Assembly: GCA_051453625.1 (NCBI GenBank) | Contig: JBOZIK010000001.1 | Span: 146,149,014-146,202,195 of the forward strand | DNA: 53,182 bases | Reading direction: 5' to 3' | From: Welwitschia mirabilis | Taxonomy: Eukaryota > Gnetophyta > Gnetopsida > Welwitschiales | Shown here: piece after piece, positions 1 to 10,660 of the stretch | How the letters are laid out: each line of letters begins with the position of its first letter | How positions within the stretch are numbered: position 1 is the first letter of the stretch | The notes under the pieces: generated by a model | Seen by the model: only the letters and a program-made list of their open reading frames with translations | What the model was told of the DNA's origin: nothing | The model's database searches: none | Position numbers and translations under genes: made by a program

Positions 1-350
1 TAACTTTGGTGTTTTAATGATGATTTGAATGAGTTTAAGCTAAACTTAATGACTTAACCTAGTTTGACTAAAGTTGATCAACTTTGACTATGTTTGACTC
101 TGGTTGACTAACTTAGACTCACTTTGACTGATGTCATTTGACTTATTTTGACTGGGCTTTAATAGTTCAGCTTAGTTTGACTAGGTTTGAATGTTGTGTT
201 TCAACAGAATTTAACTGTGCTTTGACATTTTGACTAGGTTTGACTGATTTTAACTAACTTTGACTAGTTTGACTAACTTTGATTGACTTTGAATAAGCTG
301 TAGCATTTATTAACTAAGTTTGACTAAATTTGATTGGTTTCATTTTGATA
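1..350 (+). repeat. Degenerate TTTGACTA-type short repeat array
   Basis: About 15 copies of TTGAC, nearly all as TTTGACT, occur on the plus strand between about 61 and 330, separated by 8-25 bases of related sequence (TTTGACTAA, TTTGACTGA, TTTGACTAGG). The array starts at or before the window edge. No coding sequence is seen. TTGAC is the core of the W-box bound by WRKY factors, but a decayed minisatellite is the simpler reading. Confidence 0.7.
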
Positions 351-1382
351 AAGTTCTCTGACATTGTAATATTTTCTTTTGATTTATTTTAGGCCAGAAA
401 GTTTTACCTATAGTGAAAATTTAAATGCATAAAAATGAGTTCTAAATTAAAAAAAAATTAGGACTTAATAATAATTAAAACCCGTTAAATTTTTTTTCTT
501 TTTCAGAATATAAAATTTTTTTGTGATATTTTTTTTCTAATTTTAAGAGAATGAAAAATGAGCAAAGTGGGGTGCCAATAATAAGGGATATTTAATGTGT
601 AAACTAGACAAAGACTAGATTTTAAACATGATTTCAAAATTTTAAAAAATGAAAGGTTTTTTTTCAAAATTAAAAGAAAAAAGTTATCTTTCAATAAACA
701 TAAGATGTAACCCTAATTAATAATTTTAAAAGAAAACACTTATCTAAAGAAAAAACAAAAAGAAAAAAAAAATTGCTAAGTGTTTTTTTATTAAAAAATT
801 TTAAATGTATAACTTATTGAAAAAACTATTTAAATGTCCCTGTCTCTTTATTAAAAAAAAGAAAAGAAAAAAATGTCTTTAAAAAAATAAAGATAAAAAC
901 TTAAAGAAAAGGAACCTGGACTTTTTGTTTTTTTTGCCTTTGTTCCTTCCTTTAGTGTTTTTCTGTTGATGCACTCTCCCCTTTTTTCTGCTTGTGCCTT
1001 TTTTTCTGTTCCTCCTATTCTCCCATTCTTCTTCTTCTTTTTTTTAGTTCTTGTGTTCATTTTTTATACCTTTCTACAGGCGTCTCGTTTTTTGGCACTG
1101 TCTCACATCGACTCCACTGCCTTCCACTGCTATAGTGCCTAAGGGCGTGTATTGCTGACACATCTACCAACTAAAAAAATCATCAATAACAATCTGAAAA
1201 ACAATATAATAGATACCTTACTAACATAATATGGATTCCCAACCTAGGTACGTTAACACACAGAGGGTAGATTCCTTTCATACCTTTGGATATTCTTAAC
1301 CTATAAAGAATAGTGGTTTTTATACACTACCAATCTTACAATAGTATGGGAATTTCCTTACAAGGTAGAACTCTATTCCCCT
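351..1382. other. AT-rich spacer without a recognised gene
   Basis: Long A and T runs dominate. The minus strand carries a short lysine-rich open frame (851-1060) that is only a translation of poly-purine sequence. A short stretch at about 1075-1170 is less AT-rich and has several CpG sites, but I recognise no exon, LTR end or RNA gene in it. Confidence 0.6.
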
Positions 1383-1575
1383 CAATGATACAAACAACAC
1401 AATACCAAAAATATACACACAAGCATAACCATAAAGTAAGATGATCCTCACAAGATAGTAATATCTTACCCTTAGGGAAATCCAAATGATACGATATCAA
1501 AAATATTCACATAAGTACAACCACAATGTAAGATGCTACTCATAATACAGTAATCTCTTCCCCTTAGGAAAATAC
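1383..1575. repeat. Tandem duplication, ~95-bp unit
   Basis: Two diverged direct copies lie head to tail, about 1383-1482 and 1483-1575. Both contain AATGATAC, then an AATA(C/T)CAAAAATAT block, a CATAA..TACAACCA-like block, GTAAGATG and CCCTTAGG(G)AAA in the same order. No coding potential is seen. Confidence 0.75.
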
Positions 1576-3810
1576 TAGTAATAATACAAGTGCTCACAGG
1601 AACTTATAAAGCACACCTATATAATATTTGCCTTATAATAAGAATTCCTAGCAAGGGATCCTTAATATTTGATGATACAATAATGGGATATACAATAATA
1701 TTCAAGAATAGGATAGTCCAATAATATAAGATTCAACCAAAAAAAAAATAATAATAAGCCTGAATAATGTATTTTTGAAAGAGCTTAAATTCGTTGTTAT
1801 CATCACCATCATGAGTGCTAATGAATAATGCAATGATGTAAGATCCAAAGAATGAATGATGTAGTCACTAAGAGTTTCTTATAAATGATAGCTTAATCCT
1901 TTGTGAATATTTCCAATCACTTGTGTTTATCTTCTTAAATCTAGATTCATTTGTTAAATGTCTTCAATGCATTAAAATAATTCTATCATGTTATGCCTTT
2001 AGATCGTTTAAGAGATTCTAGTTGTTTAAGCTAGGATAGTACCTATTTAAACTTTGTAACCACCATGTAAGGGATATGAACATCTAGGAACTAGTAATGC
2101 ATTTTCTATATTAATTGATGTAAACCTTCATCCAAGACATATTTAAAATTGTAAATGTTAACTAATAGTCAGACATCTTCACTTAGTGGATTCCTTCATT
2201 TAAAGTGTTTAGAACTTGACAAAAAATTAATTGTATAATCTATGATCCTCCATGATTATGAATTTATGATGCAAAACTTGATATATTTTCTAGAAAGTAA
2301 AAAATTCATCAAAGAATAAAATGACCCTATTACTTATTCTAATTTAGCATAAACATCTTTAAACATGTAGACATCTTTCATATATGTCAGATCCATCTTT
2401 TAGCATAGTTATCTTTATTGAGATAGTCATATTTGACTAGTGATTTAAAGCTATGTATATCATAAACATCTTTAAGCTATAGACGTCTTCACCATAGATG
2501 TCTTTAAAGTATAGATTTCTTCTTTAAAGACATATTCCTTTCTGTAGATGTCTTTAGTTAACTAATTTGGCATTTTCAATTCTTGAGCTGGTATTTTCTT
2601 AATTTATCATCTTGAAGGTCTGGTATCAACTTATGTTTTTCATTATCTAATTATCTTTGCATCAACTTATCTACACAATAACATAAAATATTTAATAAGT
2701 GGAATTATCAAAACTAGGTTTACTAACATATGTTTTCTTAACCAAGCTAATAATAGTTTTACTAGTTATGTTAACTTGATAATAATTTCCTTGAATTTTA
2801 ACTTGATTTTATACTTTTATGTTCTAGTATTTGTTTTTTTTAATTCATTTGAATTTACCTCATCTTTATTTTTTTGATTTATATTAACTTTGGATTGGTT
2901 TGTTATTTTTTATTTCTTTTATTAGGTTCATCATCTTTAAAAATATTTTACAACTACTTAATCTTCTTAGGTTTTTCTTAGGAGAAAGTAGGATAGAAAA
3001 GTTTTAAAAATATTCATCATTTTTATTTTTTTTTAAAGTACTTTGTTTTATCTTTATTATTTTGATGGATAGCCATTTTTTTTGCTTCATTTTTCTTCAA
3101 CACTTTAATTTTTTTTGTCTTAAACTAAAACATTATTTCTTTGAGAACTAATATTTTTTTCCTTATTTAAAGATAACTCATCTAAAATTTTTTAAGTATT
3201 TGTTTCATCTTATGGCTTGTTTTATCCTTAGGTCAAGTTATAAAATGATACAAATACAAATACTTGATACAACTTTATTTCTAATTACTTTGATAAAAAC
3301 TAGGTTTCGTAGAGCAAACATATAAGGGAACATAAGACAAACTTTTATTTGATATAAAAAAATTAAGTTGCTAGTTTTAGTAACTAATTTATCATGTTTT
3401 AAGTTTTTCTAGTTCATTGATAGCTCCTTCATTGACTAGTCTAACTTAATTGGTTGGTTGAGTTGGTTTGTCAGTTTTTATAGCACTTTCTTAAAGATAC
3501 TTAAGTTGCTACTTTGATGGTAGAGGTGTAGAAGGATTTGCTTATACTAGAACTTGGGCTTAATACATTTACTTGATTTGGGTGTGAAGCTTATTAATGA
3601 TGGTTCATGATTCATTAAGTTTTTTTGCTTTTTCATATAATACAAAGTTTGTTTTTCCCTTTTTACTTCCTATTCTTTGATATCATGAGCTAATCTATAG
3701 ATTTAGTAATTTGCTTCAACCACTATGACAACAACGTCTAACATGGCAACAAAGCATTCCTATGCATTATTTTACTTTGGTTCATATAATTTCCTTTATC
3801 TTTAGAGTAC
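1576..3810. other. AT-rich intergenic sequence, no gene seen
   Basis: No reading frame of useful length and no recognisable element domain. From about 2345 to 2560 the words ACATCTTTA, AGACGTCTT and AGATGTCTTTAA recur, which I read as a decayed short-period repeat. The rest is T-rich sequence with no recognised signal. Confidence 0.5.
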
Positions 3811-3811
<1 letters not shown>

Positions 3812-3882
<71 letters not shown>

Positions 3883-4254
3883 ACAAGAGTTTGTGTAGAN
3901 NNNNNNNNNNNNNNNNNNNNNNNNNNNNNNNNNNNNNNNNNNNNNNNNNNNNNNNNNNNNNNNNNNNNNNNNNNNNNNNNNNNNNNNNNNNNNNNNNNNN
4001 NNNNNNNNNNNNNNNNNNNNNNNNNNNNNNNNNNNNNNNNNNNNNNNNNNNNNNNNNNNNNNNNNNNNNNNNNNNNNNNNNNNNNNNNNNNNNNNNNNNN
4101 NNNNNNNNNNNNNNNNNNNNNNNNNNNNNNNNNNNNNNNNNNNNNNNNNNNNNNNNNNNNNNNNNNNNNNNNNNNNNNNNNNNNNNNNNNNNNNNNNNNN
4201 NNNNNNNNNNNNNNNNNNNNNNNNNNNNNNNNNNNNNNNNNNNNNNNNNNNNNN

Positions 4255-4326
<72 letters not shown>

Positions 4327-4343
4327 ACAAGAGTTTGTGTAGA
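3812..4343. repeat. (AC)n microsatellite interrupted by an assembly gap
   Basis: An (AC)n run from about 3812 is followed by ACACACAAGAGTTTGTGTAGA and then N from 3900 to 4254. After the gap a second (AC)n run is followed by the same 21-base tail (ending 4343). The tail on both sides suggests either a duplicated microsatellite locus or one locus represented twice because contig ends were not merged. Apparent ORFs across it are dinucleotide translations. Confidence 0.9.
3900..4254. other. Assembly gap (355 N)
   Basis: Run of N inside the (AC)n microsatellite. Confidence 1.
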
Positions 4344-4780
4344 CTATCACAGCTGAAATTTCACTCGTCCCTCCTCTACTTCTTTCTCAAATATATATAT
4401 ATATTTTAATGGCATGCTTACTTTAGTTCTTTTTATATTTGTGCCACAATTGGCTGTCATACTTAATTATGCTAATATGAAAATTAAACACTTTATAATG
4501 ACCTTTTTAACAAAAGAATTTATTTATATGCAACTACTAAAGTTGTATAAAATAACTATGCTAGTACCTACATTTATAATTATTCTTATTATTATGCTGA
4601 GGCTTATTAACATTTGGTTTTAAAATCCCCACATGATTCTCTTAACAAAATATGTTATCATTGGTTATTTGGAAGTACCTTGTGAAGTTAGTAAAATGTG
4701 GATGTAGAAGTAGAAGCATCAACTTTGTATATAGTGTGTTAAAAATATTTCAACAAGACCATATTTGTTAAAGTTACACA
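4344..4780. other. AT-rich spacer, no gene seen
   Basis: A 69-codon open frame at 4414-4623 is hydrophobic and AT-driven, with no recognised domain. I see nothing else up to the start of the LTR at 4781. Confidence 0.5.
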
Positions 4781-5814
4781 TGTATGTAGAATATATAACT
4801 AATTAAAATTATATTAACCTAAAGAAATATTCTTGGAATACATTAGTATAGTATAACCTACCATGTCATAGCCTAGTTGGCTTCACATTATTACCACATC
4901 ATCATGTCATCCCATTGTTCTTTTTTATGTATTTACTATAAGTACTAAATGTGTAAATTTAGTCCTCATGATTTGGATTAATTTAAACTCTTATACCTTC
5001 TTATTTTTATGATTTATTATTCCATTATTATAGGAATTCCTTCTCTATTTTATAGGTTCCCCCCCTTAAGTCTCTCTAATTTGGCTTAAATTAGTCTCTT
5101 ACACCTTTATATTTTCATGTAATTCCTTACCTCATGATTATAGGATTCATTTCCCTATTTTGTAAAATTATTTTTAAACTTTTTTAAGCTTAGTTTTGGA
5201 GAAAAGTTGGATGTATTTTTAGGGAGTCTATGCTAAACAAAATAGATCAATTTTTGTGGTGTAAGAGAATCTCATAATGCATGGAAGGTCTAGAATCAAA
5301 CTAGTTAAGTTTAGCCTTTATAAAAGTTAGATAATTAACTAGATAAATTAAGCTAGTTAATTATACAAGGTCTAAATTATCATATATCTTAAACTTCACC
5401 TAATATCATTCTTATATAATGTTTGAAGAAGTCCCTTCTTAGAGGGGTAATGTATTTGGACTTATTACATTTAGTATTATAGAAAGCAATAATTTAAATT
5501 TATGCCATTATGATATAGGAATGATACTATTGCTCACAGGTAATTATCATTTTATGAATTAGTTTATGTAATATGAATCATTATTAAATAGAGTAAAAAG
5601 TTGTATCTTAGATAGGTCATTATTTATTCAATATAAAGGTAAATTATGAATGTAAATCTATATATTGAAAATAACATATAAAATAAAAATGAAATTATGA
5701 TACAATTTTAACTAAGATGTCTAGGCATTCATGGAGATACAATTAGGCCATTATAATACTATAGAAAATAGAAGAATGAAGGGGCTAGTAAAATAGTAGT
5801 AGTCTTGCACTTGC

Positions 5815-6335
5815 AATAAATAAATGAGACTCTAAAAAAAGACTAGTTTTATAACTATAATAAATAAAGTAGAGTATAGGAAAACAATAAGTTTATAGCT
5901 ATGATAAATAAAATACTATCCAAAAAAATCAGTGTTAAAATTGTGATGAATAAAATAAAGTACAAAAAAGGAGTAGTCTAATAAATGCAATAAATAAAAT
6001 AAAGTTTAGAAAAGGATGAATTTCATAACTATGATACATGAAAAAAAGTCTAGAAAAGGACTAGTCTTATAATTATGAGAAACAAAATAAATTCTAGAAA
6101 GGACTGCTCTTATAATTATAATAAATAAGACATAGCTAAAAAAGAACTAGCCTTATAACTAAATAAATAAAAGATAATTTAGAAAAGAACTAATATCATA
6201 ATAGATATATATAAAATAGAATCTAAAAAACAACCCACCTTTTCATTATGATAAATAAAACAAAGTATTAAAAAGAACAAATTTCATAATAATGATAAAT
6301 AAGAGAGAGTCTAGAAAAGGATTAGTTTTTTTTAT
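5815..6335. repeat. ~44-bp satellite inside the LTR (about 12 copies)
   Basis: Roughly 12 diverged units share the pattern ATAAATAAAATAGAGTCTAG, then AAAAGGACTAGTCTTATAACTATG. The same satellite, in about nine copies, is present in the other LTR at 19905-20275. It therefore belonged to the LTR before insertion. The unit carries the palindrome GACTAGTC. Confidence 0.8.
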
Positions 6336-6596
6336 TTTAGAAAGAACAATAGTAAGATTTATTAGAACAACGTATTCTTAAGTGACAAGCCTAAAATTTT
6401 GTTAAAAATAGTATAAAATAGTTAACAAGTTTTAACAAAATGCTTAAAAAGAAATCATTACATTAATAAAATTCTGGAAAAACATATAACTAAATTATCA
6501 CATCTACACACAGACTTTAATCATTAATAATTTTTATATGGAGATTACTTTTCTTTCTACTTTTAACTCAAATAAAGACTTTTCTTATTTGATCAA

Positions 6597-7435
6597 NNNN
6601 NNNNNNNNNNNNNNNNNNNNNNNNNNNNNNNNNNNNNNNNNNNNNNNNNNNNNNNNNNNNNNNNNNNNNNNNNNNNNNNNNNNNNNNNNNNNNNNNNNNN
6701 NNNNNNNNNNNNNNNNNNNNNNNNNNNNNNNNNNNNNNNNNNNNNNNNNNNNNNNNNNNNNNNNNNNNNNNNNNNNNNNNNNNNNNNNNNNNNNNNNNNN
6801 NNNNNNNNNNNNNNNNNNNNNNNNNNNNNNNNNNNNNNNNNNNNNNNNNNNNNNNNNNNNNNNNNNNNNNNNNNNNNNNNNNNNNNNNNNNNNNNNNNNN
6901 NNNNNNNNNNNNNNNNNNNNNNNNNNNNNNNNNNNNNNNNNNNNNNNNNNNNNNNNNNNNNNNNNNNNNNNNNNNNNNNNNNNNNNNNNNNNNNNNNNNN
7001 NNNNNNNNNNNNNNNNNNNNNNNNNNNNNNNNNNNNNNNNNNNNNNNNNNNNNNNNNNNNNNNNNNNNNNNNNNNNNNNNNNNNNNNNNNNNNNNNNNNN
7101 NNNNNNNNNNNNNNNNNNNNNNNNNNNNNNNNNNNNNNNNNNNNNNNNNNNNNNNNNNNNNNNNNNNNNNNNNNNNNNNNNNNNNNNNNNNNNNNNNNNN
7201 NNNNNNNNNNNNNNNNNNNNNNNNNNNNNNNNNNNNNNNNNNNNNNNNNNNNNNNNNNNNNNNNNNNNNNNNNNNNNNNNNNNNNNNNNNNNNNNNNNNN
7301 NNNNNNNNNNNNNNNNNNNNNNNNNNNNNNNNNNNNNNNNNNNNNNNNNNNNNNNNNNNNNNNNNNNNNNNNNNNNNNNNNNNNNNNNNNNNNNNNNNNN
7401 NNNNNNNNNNNNNNNNNNNNNNNNNNNNNNNNNNN
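6597..7435. other. Assembly gap (839 N)
   Basis: Run of N inside the 3' LTR of the Athila-like element. Confidence 1.
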
Positions 7436-7514
7436 TTTTTAGAATAATACAAATTGTATTACTTATTAAGAAAATATAGTAATTATTCACTTCCTGTGTT
7501 CTTAGAAGGTATAG

Positions 7515-7571
7515 TAGCTTAGGAGGTTACTTTATTATTCTTTAGCTTAGGAGGTTACTTTACTGTTCTTT
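7515..7571. repeat. 28-bp tandem duplication
   Basis: TAGCTTAGGAGGTTACTTTA is repeated at 7515 and 7543 with a 28-base period. A second small pair (ACCTAACT..TGCATCA.AAAGTTAG) follows at about 7706-7768. Both fall in the inferred U3 part of the LTR, where short duplicated promoter elements are common. Confidence 0.7.
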
Positions 7572-7654
7572 CAATATGATTTCTTTGTGTTAGACATGCT
7601 TTCTAGCTTTTATTCAAGAATTCCAAAAGATTCCTTTTTCCTCCTTTATAATTC

Positions 7655-7663
7655 ATATTTATA
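7655..7663 (-). promoter_or_regulatory. TATA box of the 3' LTR
   Basis: Minus strand TATAAATAT, preceded by GCC and followed about 10 bases later by TATAAAGG. Its place about 210 bases from the inferred LTR start fits an LTR promoter. Confidence 0.45.
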
Positions 7664-7878
7664 GGCATGGTTATAGTGAGTTTGTTATTTCTTTCTTTAT
7701 ACTACCTAACTGACCTGCATCAAAAAGTTAGCATGGCTCAACCTAACTAATGTGCATCACAAAGTTAGATTATAATAATCCATAATATATTATAATAATA
7801 TCATAATATATTGCTAACATGTTAACATATTCTTGGTAAAAACATAGTATAAATGTACGTCTATTTCTATGTCATTAG

Positions 7879-7893
7879 TTTCCCCCACACTTA
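7879..7893 (-). other. Polypurine tract of the Athila-like element
   Basis: Read on the minus strand this is TAAGTGTGGGGGAAA, a G-rich purine tract of the kind that primes plus-strand synthesis in Athila-type elements. It lies directly between the accessory ORF and the LTR. Confidence 0.6.
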
Positions 7894-9108
7894 GGCATTT
7901 TTTAATCCTCTAACAATTTACATTTTTTTTTTTTGATGTTTTGATTTCTTGTTTTGAACTATATCTGATTTTGATTCAGCCTGTGACTTTTTCATTTCTT
8001 CCAACTACTTTATTACCTCAATTTAATCCTTCAAAAGGACTAGATCATCTAAATTTATATTTTCTTAATTTAATTGAGCTACCCTCAATTGCTTCCCTTT
8101 TGATTGTTTGCCCTTTTTAGTAGTTCGATTTTTCTTTGATTTCATAGGCTGAGTAGGAGGGGTTTTTTAGATTCCTCTAATCTAGATGAAATTCTAATTG
8201 GAATAGTTTTCATTCCTTCTCGTCCTTCCATTTTAGAGAAAATATCTATAAAGATTTCTTTGAGCATCCTCATACACTTTAAAAGTTGATTTATTTGATT
8301 TTTTAAAGAAGTAAAATCTTGCTCAATAACTATGAAAAGATCAATGTCTTTTTAAAACCTTCATAGACTTGGAGGAGTTTGCTAATTTCCTTCTGATGTT
8401 GTCCTTTGACTACTTTACTCTTGATAGTATTTACCTACTCTAGGGCTTGATTAGATATACTAGTGATTTTCTCCCATCCTTTTTCTATCTTCTATAGGAT
8501 TTTGTTTATAAATTTTTTATAAACATCAAAGTAATCATATAGTTTTTAGGGATAAAAATGCATGCTTATTGGTACCCTCAATTCCTCATCTGCAAATCTT
8601 ATTCTCTTCCTGAGTCGAATTTATAAAAGTTTATTTTCATAAAGTAGTCTACTATTTTCTTTTTTAAGCCTTTCAATTACATTTGGCTGGCTAGAAGAAG
8701 CCAATATTTCTTTGAGGGCGTTCAAAATTTGATACACAAAAATCTCTATATTCACTAAAGGTATTTATTATGAAGTAGGTGTTTGTTATGAAGTATGTTG
8801 CAAAATTATTTTTGAACTTGAAGATAATTCATTTTTTAAAACGTTTATTAGACTCTATTCTAATGAAGAATAATAAATGAATGTAGAAGAAGGAGGAGTT
8901 AATTATAGCTTTTTTTGGAAGAAAGAAAATTTTGTTTACTATATTTCAATTTCTCCTACTTAATTTGCATCTATTCCAAGGATTCTACCTATTTTTATTG
9001 TATTTATTATTTTCCTCCTAAATTTTCATATACTTTTCATGCATCTCTCTCAAATCCATATAAAATTTCTTTGAAAATTCTTTCTTTATAGGGAGCGGTA
9101 AGTTATTA

Positions 9109-9276
9109 TTTATGAAAGTAATGAATTCTTATTGCATTTTAANNNNNNNNNNNNNNNNNNNNNNNNNNNNNNNNNNNNNNNNNNNNNNNNNNNNNNNNNN
9201 NNNNNNNNNNNNNNNNNNNNNNNNNNNNNNNNNNNNNNNNNNTTTATGAAAGTAATGAATTCTTATTGCATTTTAA
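9109..9276. repeat. Identical 34-bp flanks around a 100-N gap
   Basis: The 34 bases at 9109-9142 are repeated exactly at 9243-9276, on the two sides of a gap of exactly 100 N (9143-9242). This is what two overlapping contig ends look like when a scaffolder places them next to each other without merging. Confidence 0.95.
9143..9242. other. Assembly gap (100 N)
   Basis: Conventional 100-N gap within the accessory ORF; see the duplicated flanks. Confidence 1.
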
Positions 9277-10183
9277 TGTATTTGATATCATAATGTTTGT
9301 TATGAGCTATTCTTTTTAGAAGTTCTAATAAAAAATATTCTTTATTGATAGGGAGAAGCTGTAGTTTCTCTTTTTCATCTCTGAGTTCTTACTTTAATTC
9401 CTCAATTTAATCTTGAGCATTATGAAGAGAGGACCTATCTGAATTTTGGAATTCAAAATGAGATATTAATCCCTATTTCAACTGCTACTTTTCCTCCTCT
9501 ACTTTATCACATTCTCCTTACTAAAAAGAAATTTTATCTTTATCAAATTTATTTTCTAGTTCCAAAAATTTAACATTTTTCCTCAAACTAAGATTTTATT
9601 CTTGTAGCTGATTCATTTTTGGTACGAAGGCAGTTAAATAATTTATAGCAGCACATAAAGAATCCACCTTATCTTCTTCTAGTGGCTTTGTAAAGGATTT
9701 TGTCTTTTTTTTGAACCCTAACTACTATAAAGTAAATGTATTTACTTATTTTCTAGAAGGCTCTTGAGGCTGTGTTTTAATTTGCATCACTAGTTGACTG
9801 GTTGAAGATGCCTCTTCTATGCCTGGAATGCTAAAGGATGTCAGAACTAAAAATTCAAATAAGGATGCGATTGAGAGTTCTACATTACTTTTTCTTCTTA
9901 GAAAGAATTATGGAATATCTCTATTTAAAATAATCCTTTTAATTAGTGATGAAAATCCAAATCCAGCCTTTGTAATCTTGGTGGTGTTTTTGATTCTAGA
10001 TACTAATTTACATAAATACTGAAAGATGCTGAATCTAATGTCAATACTTCCACTTGAGGGATCTCTGATGCCATCTGTTTTTAATTGATGATTAGGGCTA
10101 AGTTAGAGGATATCATTATAGAAATGAGAAATGCCTTATGATTCCTTACCTTATCAATGCTGACTCATCCATCTTTATTAGGG

Positions 10184-10289
10184 ATACTGTAAAACTATTT
10201 TAGACACAAAGTAGTGTTTTTCAGTTTTATGCATTAGAAATACTGTAAAACTATTTTAGACATAAAGTAGTGTTTTCACTTTTATGAAT
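10184..10289. repeat. ~54-bp tandem duplication inside the accessory ORF
   Basis: ATACTGTAAAACTATTTTAG, then ACA(C/T)AAAGTAGTGTTTT, occurs at about 10184 and again at about 10239. It interrupts the reading frame between the first domain and the linker, which is one reason the ORF does not read through. Confidence 0.8.
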
Positions 10290-10660
10290 TTCTGATAATA
10301 ATCTTCCATTGAATACTACTCAAAGAATCATTCTGATTTCATCTAGTAAAATTTGAATTGACACATTATTAACTGATGAATATAATATTAGTGATTCCTC
10401 TAAAAATATCATGTTTCTATAAAAAGAGTATACTTATTTATTACTATACTTTTCTAAAAATGTCAACTAGTTCCACCAGTTAAGTTCAATTGTTCATTGT
10501 ATGAGTTTAGTAAAGACAGGATCTTTAAGAAGTTTTTGAAAATTTAAATTAGGAATAATTTTAACTTCTACAGAAAAAATTTTACAATTTAGCTTTGGAG
10601 TTTAATTTCTTTCTTATATGAAATGTTCATACAACAATTGTCATTAAAACTTCAAGTGCT

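Larger units (their letters stand above)
4781..7874 (-). mobile_element. 3' LTR of the minus-strand Athila-like element
   Basis: The low end starts TGTATGTAGAATATATAA and aligns with sequence at 18907, sharing words such as CATAGCCTA and CACATCATCATGT and then a common ~44-bp satellite. The high end is placed at 7874 because the minus strand there reads a polypurine tract (AAGTGTGGGGGA, 7879-7893) followed six bases later by TGACATAG. A TATA box (TATAAATAT, minus strand, 7655-7663) lies about 210 bases inside this LTR start, as expected for U3. The 839-N gap hides part of it. Apparent length is about 3.1 kb, long but compatible with Athila/Tat elements. The low boundary and total length are inferred. 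Confidence 0.6.
7895..10660 (-). pseudogene. Accessory coiled-coil ORF of the Athila-like element, with nonsense decay
   Basis: The minus strand holds a long coding frame broken by stops and at least one frame change. From high to low coordinates: (1) about 10610-10210, a domain with words such as IIPNLNFQKLLKDPVF, FYRNM, VNNVSIQILLDEI and NGRLLSEIHKSE, resembling the family called putative plant transposon protein (PF20167-like; recognised by eye). (2) About 10080-9750, a Ser/Thr-rich linker. (3) About 9720-9250, a strong coiled coil (for example IEELK, ELRDEKEKLQ). (4) About 8770-8200, a second helical part with RLKKENSRLLYENKLL. (5) About 8150-7920, a lysine-rich tail and a last helix (LVLLKD, LEEMKKSQAESKSD). 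Nearly all internal stops sit where the pattern calls for Gln, so CAA/CAG to TAA/TAG changes broke it. Its place between integrase and 3' LTR is where Athila elements carry an env-like ORF, but I see no membrane segment. The function of the family is unknown to me. Confidence 0.6.

Noticed and set aside
851-1060. Lys-rich 69-codon frame on the minus strand
   Set aside because: A translation of poly-purine/poly-pyrimidine low-complexity sequence; no other coding sign.
3738-4409. Several long frames crossing the (AC)n tract and the gap
   Set aside because: Cys-Val and Thr-His dipeptide repeats plus X residues only; microsatellite and N artefacts.
5815-6335. Possible CRISPR-like array from the regular ~44-bp units
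   Set aside because: Units are diverged along their full length with no constant repeat and unique spacer; plant LTR context; a satellite explains it.
6538-7490. Frames of about 300 codons
   Set aside because: Almost entirely N of the assembly gap.
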